Positions 54,806-64,000 of a stretch of 64,000 nt of DNA are shown piece by piece (position 1 is the first letter of the stretch; each line of letters begins with the position of its first letter). A model generated the notes under the pieces. The model saw only the letters and a list, made by a program, of their open reading frames with translations. It was not told where the DNA came from and made no database searches. Source of the stretch: Oryza sativa Japonica Group (taxonomy: Eukaryota; Streptophyta; Magnoliopsida; Poales; Poaceae); assembly GCF_034140825.1 (NCBI RefSeq), contig NC_089037.1, positions 30,957,001 through 31,021,000 of the forward strand. The letters run 5' to 3'. The translations under genes and the position numbers were made by a program.

Positions 54806-54829
54806 GAAGATTAAAAAAAAATAAAAAAA

Positions 54830-55530
54830 CAAAAAAATCACGAAATAAATGCGCGCATGCGAATTAGCCATCCCCCACGCCGTCTGCCTTTGGCCTCAAA
54901 GGCTGACTTTGCCGTTGCTTCATCTCAGCTACCCATTCAACAATAAACAACTGCTGTAATTATCAGTTATCTAAACAAGAGAATAAGGTGTTTCGTGTCA
55001 GAAAATCAGCAAACAAATTTTCTAACGGCAAATTAGACTCTAATTATTAGAGCACGCATAAACAAGACATACCTCGACTTGACTAATAGCTAAAAACCAA
55101 CTGACAGTACCAACCAAATAATCTAACATTAGTTTGGATACGTTTTTTCTAAAAATATGGTGTCATTTATTTACTTGATTTCAAAACATTTTTTAAGTAT
55201 GTTTCGACTGCTCTTTTAAGTAGGTAATCATTTTCTTTTATCCTCGTCTTAAAGTTATAGTATAATTAACGTGCAAATATATATAGTTTATCGTGTAAAA
55301 AATAATTGTTTTTGAAAAAAAGTGACGCATGAATATCGAGTAAATATATTGTAGAAAGTCTTGAAAAAACGTGAAATCAAATATCACGTTGCAGCTTTTC
55401 TAGATCTCGGTTAGTTAAAAACGCCTCAAATCGGGTGCCCGACGGTGGAGGATAAAATCGGGCGCCTCCCACCACCCCCTCCCCCGCACACGTGTCCTAT
55501 GCCGCTCCCGCCACGTGTCCCCACCACATA
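54830..55530. other. Intergenic, possibly the left part of repeat copy B
   Basis: 55390-55530 is GC-rich with GGGTGCCCGA/GGGCGCC words and may belong to the repeat element that follows. No gene seen. Confidence 0.3.
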
Positions 55531-55918
55531 TGCTGTTGCAACAAATCACCCACATATTAAGGAAACCTGTTTCATTTTTTTTCCAAAAAAAATATTTCAC
55601 CTAGCATATTCATAATGTTTCACTATGTATGGATTAAATGTTTAAGTGAATTGAAATATTCACCCACATATTATGGAAACCATTTATTAAGGGAATCTTT
55701 TATTTTTTGTTCCAACAAAATTGTTTCACCTAGTGTACTCATAATGTTTTACTATGTATGGATCAAACGTTGCAGTGAATTGAAACATTCTTTCACTATT
55801 TGCTGAAACATTGTTTATATATAGGGTGAAACAACGTCCGTTTTTTTAGAAACTGTTGTTTCATATTGTCGACGTTTGATATCGCGATTTCGGTATTTAC
55901 ATAGTATGGGGATCGTTG

Positions 55919-56480
55919 TGTCGACGGGAGATACCCGTAGACCGGATATAGAGGGTATTGGAGTACGCTGGTACGAGGATCTACGTAATACGACATCAAG
56001 CAGATAAAAAACAAAGATTATACTGGTTCAGGCCCCTTGATAGGTAATAGCCCTAATCCAGTTGATATGGGATTTATGATGGAAACCACGGATTACAAAA
56101 GGAATAGCGGAACTCGATGATACCGACGAGATCGTAATCAAACAGGTTCGATTAGATCTCCCGGCGACTTGGCTCCTGTAGGCTTCAACTCCGTAGGCTG
56201 TGGTGGATGTGTTGGCTATGAGATTCGATGCCTTAGGTCCTCCCGGGGGGTCCCTTTTATATCGCAGGTCAACTGGTCTCCCAGTAGGACTCGGAGACAT
56301 CGGACCCGGCACGATATAATGACGACCCAGTTCTGTCCGAGTAGGACTCCTTCCATCTGTGAACTCGATAATGAATTTCCTTAACATATGCCGAAAACGT
56401 CTGTATACGCGCAAGTGTACCATATCGATATGTGACGTATATTGAAGGGTAGAGGGTATACCTTACCCATAACCCTGACA
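55919..56480 (-). repeat. 3' LTR of the nested gypsy element
   Basis: 562 bp, paired with 61774-62337; adjacent purine tract on the internal side. Confidence 0.85.
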
Positions 56481-56766
56481 GTAGCCCCCCGACTTCTGCT
56501 TAAATGAACTTGTGTAACCGATCGTGACTTCTGATGTCGAGGTTGTTGTCGTTTTCGGTGTGAGGACAGAGAGACAAGGAGTAATCGACAACTCCAAGTG
56601 AAGCTCAATGGTCATGAGTGAATTTAAATTGAAGTCTGAAAAATTGCCGCGCGTAACGGACCTAGAAATTTCCGGCGGCCATCTCTCTCCTTTCCTTGGA
56701 ATTCGCACCGTCGGAAGTGCGACTATTTAAGGAAATTTTGGGGATCCATTTTGAAGTCCGCCCGTT

Positions 56767-59700
56767 GTGAAAAATCTCTCCAGCCTCCAAACGCTCCTCG
56801 TCTTCTCCGCTCCCGCAAAAACCCTAGCTAGCTCATCTCGGTCCCTTCGGCGATCTCCGGCGGCAATGGATCTCGACAAGTCTACCTCCACCAGCGCGTC
56901 GCTGAAGAAACTACAGGAGGATGGCGCCCTTCCCGGTCGCGGGACCATGGAGAGAGAAGCAGGAGGTATTGAACCCCAGCCTGTCCTGGGTCGCATGGTT
57001 GCGATCGAGGACTATATTCTCTGTGGTTTTCTTCCTCCGCCTTCTGAATTTCTTCTCTTGGTCTTGAATTTCTACGGCCTTTCTTTGCTCCATTTGAACC
57101 CCAATTCCATCGCCTTCCTCAGTATTTTTTCACATCTTTGTGAGGCCTACATTGGGGTAGAGCTGTTTCTTGACCTCTTTCGTTTCTACTACGAGTTGTG
57201 TTGGATGGAATCCAACAGGGTATCCGAATGCGTCGGTTTCCAACTCCGGGATGGCCTGAAGTCATGCTATATCCCCTTCCAGTGCCCTTCTTCTCGTAGC
57301 AAATGGCGGGCGAGGTGTTTCTATCTTCAGATAGAAAATTCGGATCATGTCTTCGTTGTTCCTGAGGAACAACCAGACAAGATTTCGTCTTGGACCGCAA
57401 AACCCGCCTTGACCCCTTCTCTTCAGTCCTTCATTGATGCCATCGATGACCTCTGAGTACGAGGTTTGTCGGGGTATGAAGTCGCTGCCGAGTTCATTAG
57501 TAGGCGGGTCCAGCCACTCCAGGCTCGAGCCCACCCAGCCTTTGACTATTCTGGGCCGGAGGACGCGACCCGGGTTTCTCCTCGGGGTATTTTTCTTGTA
57601 TTTAAATTAACTTCCTTATGTGCGTGTTCCTCCTGACTTATCGAATTCTGGTTCTCGATCTACAGGTTTGAACAGCGAAACCGTGGAGCGCCGCGTCGGC
57701 CAATTGATGATCAGCGGCCCAACAACGGCGAGCAACGTCCCCGTCCCCCTTTGCGAGAAGGGGGCAGCCGAACGCGAAGCTGCCATCAATGTAAGTGTAG
57801 GCTCTTTTGCATTTTTCTTCCAGGATCGCACTGTGACTTCATGAAGTGTAGGCTCTCCCTCTGACTGATATCATCGGGCCGCTCGTGGACCATCAGGCGG
57901 CGGCGTCGCTGAAGGAGAACGTCGCCAAGGAGGCGTCTGATGTTGCAGCCGCTGTTGCCACAACGAGTAGCGGCAACGTTCCGAAAAGGGGGAGGAAATT
58001 CTCCTCCGTGATCGGAAATCATCGAAAGACGCCCACCCCCTCGGTAAGCTCTCCTGGTCCTTCATCGTGTAGTCGGGAAACTTCCACCTCATATCATGCC
58101 CGTTATACTCCAGGCCTCGGATGCTTCTCCCCCATCTCCACAACGGCAGCGGCTTGTGACGCTTGGCGAGAAGTAAGTGGATGAATTTGAGGTTTTGTCA
58201 CTTCGTCGAACTCTTGCAGCATGTCTCAATTGTGGCCTTTCACAGGGTGGCGCGGGCGAAAGCGGCGCAAGACGGATCTGGAGGGACTTCCAGCGCGTCT
58301 CCTGCCGTGGCCTCGACAGATGTCGTGGTCATGCCCAGGAGCCGCGAGGTGACGCCGAGCGGCCTAGCCAGCGATATCGCGGCTGGTCGGGGTCCGTCGG
58401 CTGCCGTCCTCACATGGGAGGAGCTCCAGGTCGAGATGGGGCGCCTCCTTGAGGCTAGTGCTCACGGCGTTAGCCGCGAGATCGCGGAGGCGAGGGCGGC
58501 GGCGGCATCGTCGGCGAATGAGCGCGCCGACCGGCTAACGTGTGATCTAGCGGAGGTTAGCAAGGACCTTCAGAAGATGAGGGAACTGGTGGCCGGCAAC
58601 GAGCGACAACGGCAGGGGCTCGAGCACCGTATGTCGGAACTCGAGAACAACTTGTCGGAAATCCGTGGCTCGCTGTGGGTCACCTACACTGGTCTGCACT
58701 AGCTCGCTAGGGAGTGCGGTGTCAAGACCACCATCCCGGCGAATCCTGATGAGTTCTCGATGATGACTTCGCTTGCGGAACTGGCTACGGCGATGGAGGC
58801 AATCCCCTTCAAGCACACGGCCAGGCGAATCCCGATGAGTTCTCGCTGATGACTTCACTTGCGGAACTGGCTATGGCGATGGAGGCGATCCCCTTCAAGC
58901 ACACGGCCATGATCGGAGAGGAGACGTCTAATGGGATCTATACCGGTGCGTGCCATGTCCTTGCGTGTGTGAGGTTGGCGCACCCTGAACTCGATCTCCA
59001 GAAGATCTTGGATTAGGGGGCGGCTAGCGACGCGCGCAAGAATGTGATGGAAGAAGTCGGCGATCTGGGGAAGTCCGTCCTCCCGCTTTTTGAAGTGTAG
59101 GATTTCGGCTCCCTTGTACTCTTTAGTCATGCTTTGTAAAACTCACATTGGTTCCAACCGCCTTTGTGTGTGCAGTCATCACCTTAGTTTTCTTTAGCAT
59201 TTTGATCTCGAGTACTTTATTGTCGTTTGTAGAGATGTTGATGTCGAGGATGTCCAGCAGCGCGGGCAGTCTGAGTTGCCAGTGATCGTTCCGGCACTTG
59301 CGTTCGAGCCACATGTGCCGCAGGGCGATGTAGATCAAAATTCGCCTGTGGAAACGGGCATGGCGATGACTTCCTTAGGTTGGTTATTTTTGTTTTCATC
59401 TCCTTTACTCTCCTGTCTGGATCGACTTGCTTTGCTGTGTTCTCGGGAGAGAAGAGCAGTTTGACTTAGTCGTTTCCACACTGAGAAGACCTCGAGAGTG
59501 CGCTTGCTGACCAAGATCGTCGCATCCAATATTGGAGCACGAAATTTGAGGTAGCGGAACTCGAGAGGACTATGCTGGAAGTGAAGAAGGACCAGGCCGT
59601 GGAAACACTCCGAGGTCGCGAGGTGTGGTTCAGCTCGTACCTGAAGAGTTGCTGCACGTCCATGACAAGAGTCTGTAGAGAGCTCCGAGTACCCCGTGGG

Positions 59701-60006
59701 GATCCCGAGGAATCGGCGGCCGGATACATCTCGTGGCTAAATGGGGCCTGCGCCCAGCTCGAAGACATCGGCAAGCGTATCGACGAGGCCCTGAAGCAGG
59801 AGTGCCGTCGATCGAGCCGATATGCCGGGGGGCATGTATTGGCTTGCATACGAGATCATCATCCGCAGCTGCACCTCGAGTTCCTCCATGAAGGGTTTTC
59901 TCATTCTCGGAGAAATCCTACGGAGATAGATCACTTGGCGAAGTCGATGGCGCCGCTGGCGAAGAAGGTCTTCCAGTCCATGGACTGGCGTTGGCCTTCC
60001 TGGTAG
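56767..60006 (+). other. Antisense-oriented open frames inside the gypsy element
   Basis: These frames run opposite to the element's pol. 56767-57456 includes PPPSEFLLLVLNFYGLSLLH and a LFRFYYEL block, the pattern of the domain known as putative gypsy-type transposon (PF04195). 58163-58702 is rich in heptad-like Ala/Glu/Leu, probably coiled coil. 59572-60006 is a further helical segment. Such accessory antisense frames are known in some rice gypsy families. Treated as fossil parts of the element, not as a host gene. Confidence 0.55.
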
Positions 60007-60957
60007 TCTCCGTATCCTGTGACAAATGTCTTAGGGAAAAGTGTAATGTAATTTTGGATTTTTACGGAATTGTAAGTACTTGTGAAATAGAAAAGAAATC
60101 TATCTAACTAAGCTTTCTTACTCTGGACGTAGTGTGTAAGAGTGTCTTCTCACTTCGCGACTTCGATCAGTCGTTTGAGTTATACACTCTCCCTAGCCCC
60201 CAGCCTTGTCATCGGAGAATTCTTCTCAGAAGATAAGACTCTTGGACCTTTGACCTGCCTCGGTTGAACAAGCACTGATCCTAGCCCCCAGCCGTGAAAT
60301 TGGAAAATTAATTTCCGATTACTCGGCTTGGTTAATACGCACGGCGAAAACTCTTATACGGCCAGATCTTACATGGTCTTTCGTTTCTACAGGATCTGAC
60401 AAGGCCTTATCGGCTCTGGGCGTCCCCAGCCGAAGTTCCCTTAGGTTCCTCGGAGGCCTCATTAAGACGGCATAAAGGGACATGAGGATAGGTTTCAACG
60501 CTAGGTGTCATCTGGGTAAGGGATCATCGGGAAGGAACACTTTGATTGTAATCTGTACCTGAAAATAGGCTTTATTGAAGCTGTAAGATGTCTTACAAGT
60601 ATGGATACTATTGACTTATACATAGAATTTACGTAATTGATCAATGTTCCAGGAATTTGCCAACTCGCGACCATCGCCGTCTGCAATCTTGAATGCGCCT
60701 GGCCGTAAGACTTGTATGATCGTGTATGGTCCGTCCCATTTGGGTGAGAGCTTGTTTCGCCCTGCTTGGCTTTGAACCTGTCGGAGGACGTAGTCGCCGA
60801 TCGAAAGTGTGCGTGCTCAGATGCGCTTCTCGTGGTAACGGCGAATGGCCTGTTGGTAGCTGGCTGCTCGAACGGCAACTCGTTCGCGATGTTCCTCGAG
60901 TAGATTCACATCGTCGTTTCGCTGCTCCTCCTGATCCTCATCGGAATACTTCTGTAC

Positions 60958-61560
60958 TCATGTACTTTGATGTCGTAGCTCGGTTGGGAGCATGGTTTCT
61001 GAGCCGTACACGAGGAAGAAGGGTTTCTCCTTTTTAGACGTTGTCGGTGTGGTACGCACGGCCCATAGTACTGATGGGAGTTCTTCGACCCATTTCTTGT
61101 CATGTGACATGAGCCTGTCATAGACGCGGGTCTTGATTCCTTGTAGTACTATGCCGTTTGCCCTCTCGACCTGTCCATTGCTCTGAGGGTGAGAAACCGA
61201 GGTGAAGCAGATCTTGACTCCCAGCCTGATGCAGTAATCCTGGAAATCGGCACTGATGAACTGGGAGCCGTTGTCCGTTATGATACGGTGAGGCAATCCG
61301 AATCTGCAAAATATCCCCTTGATGAATTTGATGGCGTTGTCGGCCTTGATTTCCCCCGTGGGTGTCACTTCAATCCACTTAGTGAATTTGTCGATCGCCA
61401 CGAATAGAAACCTGTAGCCGCCCTGTCCTCGTGGGAATGGCCCGAGTATGTCTAGCCCCCAGCACGAGAACGGCCAAGTAAGAGGGATAGTCTGGAGTGC
61501 TTGCGCTGGTAGCTTTGTGTGTTTACTGTGGAATTGACAAGCCACACACCGCTGAACCAT
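60958..61560 (-). other. Integrase-domain remnant of the gypsy element
   Basis: Contains a zinc-binding-like segment (CVACQFHSKH), the core motifs WGLDILGPF, ITDNGSQF and HPQSNGQVERANG, and a downstream LPSVLWAVRTTPTTS block. These are diagnostic of Ty3/gypsy integrases. Fossil component of 55919-62337. Confidence 0.9.
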
Positions 61561-61773
61561 GTCGCAGGCGTCTTTGAGGGCGGTTGGCTAGAAAAACCCT
61601 TGTCGAAAAGCTTTTCCGACTAATGTCCGACCGGCGGCGCCGACTTGAGTCCACACCAGCATTGTTGAAGCAGGGACTCCTTGGTTGAGGTTGGTGTTGA
61701 CGCTGTTGTCGACAAAGCTGGATGACATAGTAGTAGAACCTTGAGCACCAAGTTCCCCTACCTAGCGCGCCAC

Positions 61774-62337
61774 TGTCGACGGGAGATACCCGTAGACCGG
61801 ATATAAAGGGTACTAGGGTACGCTGGTACGAGGATCTACGTAATACGACATCGAGCAGACAGAAAACAAAGATTATACTGGTTCAGGCCCCTTGATAGGT
61901 AATAGCCCTAATCCAGTTGATATGGGATTATATGATGGAAACCACGGATTACAAAAGGAATAGCGGAACTCGATGATACCGACGAGATCGTAATCGAACA
62001 GGTTCGATTAGATCTCCCGGCGACTTGGCTCCTATAGGCTTCAACTCCGTAGGCTGTGGTGGATGTGTTGGCTATGAGATTCGATGCCTTAGGTCCTCCC
62101 GGGGGGGTCCCTTTTATATCGCAGGTCAATTGGTCTCCAAGTAGGACTCGGAGACATCGGACCAGGCACGATACAATGATGACCCAGTTCTGTCCGAGTA
62201 GGACTCCTTCCATCTGTGAACTCCGTGATGAATTTCCTTAACGTATGCCGAAAACGTCCATATACGCGCAAGTGTACCATATCGATATGTGACGTATATC
62301 GAAGGGTAGAGGGTATACCTTACCCATAACCCTGACA
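61774..62337 (-). repeat. 5' LTR of the nested gypsy element
   Basis: 564 bp, paired with 55919-56480; the primer-binding-like site is on its internal (left) side. Confidence 0.85.
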
Positions 62338-63270
62338 CGTTGGTACTAGGATATATGCGAGATTGTAGTAAAAAAGATGGAGACGAGTATTTTTATACAA
62401 GTTCGGGCCCCTGAATTGTCAGGTAATAACCATACTCCTGTTGGCCGAAGCCGGTCGTTGCTTTTATTCACCATGATCACATCAGTACAATATTTGGGGT
62501 AGCATATCTAACTGTTGTCGACTTGGCGGTCTGAAGTGCTGACTCGTAGTCGACAACAGGCTAGCCTTCCTCCTCGAATCCGCATCCGGCGAGATCAAAA
62601 ACAACGCTATGTCTTTCCTGACAGTATCCATAGACACCGCAAGGGACTAGCCATACTTATCTCTGAAATCGATATCCGATGTCTTGTCTTGGCGCATGTT
62701 GGCTCGTTTGTTGATCTTATATCTTGATCTATTGTTCTGTGTCCCCTCTCCTCCTAGGGGACCTTGTATTTATATCCATAGGTGTCCCCTTGTCCAAATA
62801 AAACTAGAGAAACCAATGTGGATACAATCCGAGTAGTCTTTGTCATTTCCATGTAGAACTCTAGTTGTCTTTCCTTATCCGGAACTTCTCCTATATCCGA
62901 AGGTTGTTTCCGTATAAGACATGGTATGTGGTGGGTCCTGCCGAGATTTAGTCAACTACTATCAGGTATGTGGTATCCATAACCCCGACACATATGTTGT
63001 AGGATTTGGTTGTGTTTCAGCTTTTTTAAAAAATTGAAACATTTTCGATCTAATTAGTTAAACAATTCCGATCTACTTGATGGAATATTGTGCAACATTA
63101 AAAATAATTCAATAATAAGCTAAATGTTTTTTTTCATCGGATTATATCCATGTGTGGTTTTGTTTTAAATATTTAATTGCAACGAATTTAATGGTGCTAT
63201 CAGATCATGATTTGGATAAATAATTTAAGAGAAAAATAGTTTTAAAGTTCGCTTAGAAAGTTTTGCATAT

Positions 63271-64000
63271 ATGTATGCATGATGACGTATGATGACGTAG
63301 GCATTCGATCCATAGGTGCCTCGTGATTAGTTGGTTGCAGAATTAATCACTTCCCTGGTAGTCTTAGTTAGTTAGCTGCTAAATTAATTACTTTGGTAGG
63401 TCTAGTACATGCAGCGTGTCCCGTGATTTGCTGCAAAAAATTGTACAACGCAAAGAGAGTTGGAGGATTTCCTCCAAGTCCAACGGCACACTCATCCGTT
63501 ACTGTTCCGATCACGACCACTGTATAAAATGGATGATGGCCAGTGTGTAGCTAGTGTAGAAGCGAGATACTACTAACCAGTGTATAAAGATTTGGAAAAA
63601 ACTTCTCGTCAGTTGTCGTGGGTTCGGACGTGCGCCTTGCTCTACTCGCTGCTGGTACTGGTTTCATCGCTGCCCGCGACGGAAGCTTCTCATCGCATCA
63701 TCTTCCCCAACCTCCAGTCCTTCAGTCCTTCGAGGTTAATAGCTCGAGTGGATGTGCACCTGTTTATTGCATATCAATATATGGTTATGAAAAATTATTA
63801 AAAAAATTGACAAGATAGATCAATATGTAATATATCACTTCACAAACATGCAAGTTCAAATTCAACTTCTACAAGTTTTAACAAAACAACAAATTTAATT
63901 GCAAATATACATGTAATAATTTGAGTTTTATTTGTTATTTTTGTTACAATTTGTGGATTGATATATTACATATTGTTTTATCTTGTTCAAATTTTTTTAT
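63271..64000 (+). other. Right edge: spacer and a short signal-peptide-like reading frame
   Basis: CTGTATAAAATGG near 63518-63530 looks like a TATA box. A frame across 63590-63730 reads CALLYSLLVLVSSLPATEAS, then HRIIFPNLQS, like a signal peptide, followed by a donor-like GAG|GTTAAT at about 63735. No in-frame ATG starts it and the window ends without further exons. It may be a gene remnant or the first exon of an unseen gene. Confidence 0.3.

Larger units (their letters stand above)
55919..62337 (-). mobile_element. Ty3/gypsy LTR retrotransposon, broken, 6.4 kb, nested in the solo LTR
   Basis: The LTRs at 55919-56480 and 61774-62337 (about 563 bp) start TGTCGACGGGAGATACCC and end ACCCTGACA on the plus strand. 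I count about 20 differences, roughly 96 percent identity, suggesting insertion about 1-2 million years ago under the usual rice rate. The target duplication CGTTG is perfect (55914-55918 and 62338-62342). Orientation is minus: a primer-binding-like TGGCGCGCTAGGTAGGGG follows the right LTR, and a purine tract (GTCGGGGGGCTAC) precedes the left one. An integrase region remains (60958-61600), while most of gag-pol is missing, so the element is not functional. Between pol and the left LTR lie open frames on the opposite strand. Confidence 0.85.
55867..62990 (-). mobile_element. Solo LTR (~700 bp) inside copy B, itself split by a gypsy element
   Basis: The LTR parts are 55867-55918 and 62343-62990. 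Termini are TGTCGACG and CCCCGACA on the plus strand (TGTCGGGG...CGTCGACA on the minus strand). A perfect CATAT duplication lies at 55862-55866 and 62991-62995. No internal coding part of its own is present, so it is a solo LTR. The start sequence is of a type common among rice gypsy elements. Confidence 0.75.
55534..63270 (+). repeat. Repeat element copy B, split by nested LTR insertions
   Basis: Left part 55534-55866 has two tandem units (from about 55546 and 55665) like copy A at 43557. The right part 62996-63270 matches the copy A tail (GAAACATTTTCGATCT, GGAATATTGTGCAACATT, ATTATATCCATGTGTGGT). The break carries the CATAT duplication of the inserted solo LTR, so the two parts were once continuous. 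Confidence 0.65.

Noticed and set aside
55667-55967. Short frames over repeat copy B
   Set aside because: They cross insertion boundaries between unrelated repeat layers.

Overview
The window is nuclear DNA from a grass and almost certainly from rice (Oryza). It has spliced genes with GT-AG introns, GC-rich 5' ends and AT-rich introns. Typical rice repeats are present: Tourist, Stowaway and Mutator MITEs, Ty3/gypsy LTRs and Helitron ends. Several proteins are recognisably plant. From memory, the order folate-type carrier - GATA/TIFY factor - ADP-glucose pyrophosphorylase large subunit fits the rice chromosome 3 region that carries AGPL3 (also called APL1). I could not check this. All exon coordinates were read by eye, and each junction was tested for splice dinucleotides and reading phase.

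Layout. 0.3-4.2 kb: three tandem plus-strand genes for small secreted eight-cysteine peptides of the potato inhibitor II (Pin2) type. 6.2-6.7 kb: mitochondrial ribosomal protein bL12m (minus). 7.9-8.2 kb: a small protein of unknown function (minus). 9.1-10.3 kb: retroposon-like 3' end. 11.2-15.4 kb: folate-type mitochondrial carrier family gene, 11 exons (minus). 15.9-19.3 kb: large solo gypsy LTR. 19.9-24.4 kb: TIFY-CCT-GATA transcription factor, 8 exons (minus). 25.1-29.9 kb: AGPase large subunit, 15 exons (minus). 31.9-34.6 kb: pseudogene fragment of the F1-ATPase assembly factor ATP12, split by a small non-autonomous LTR retrotransposon. 35.6-40.0 kb: the nucleolar WD40 protein UTP4, 11 exons (plus). 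41-42.3 kb: a PPR protein gene with a broken frame (minus). 45.5-48.6 kb: an Alba/RGG nucleic-acid-binding protein, 8 exons (minus). 49-64 kb: repeat-rich DNA with Helitron termini, exon-like fragments and a three-level nested insertion (repeat element > solo LTR > 6.4 kb gypsy element).

There is no operon-like logic. Functional themes are defence peptides, organelle translation and transport, plastid starch synthesis, and ribosome or RNA biology. bL12m and UTP4 both carry a telo-box just upstream of the coding region. I found no convincing new biological system. The most notable items are the ATP12 fossil split at an in-frame site, the three-level nest, a repeat family with internal tandem units that I cannot name, a compact Helitron with both ends, and odd splicing in the carrier gene (a 21-bp exon and a GC-AG intron).
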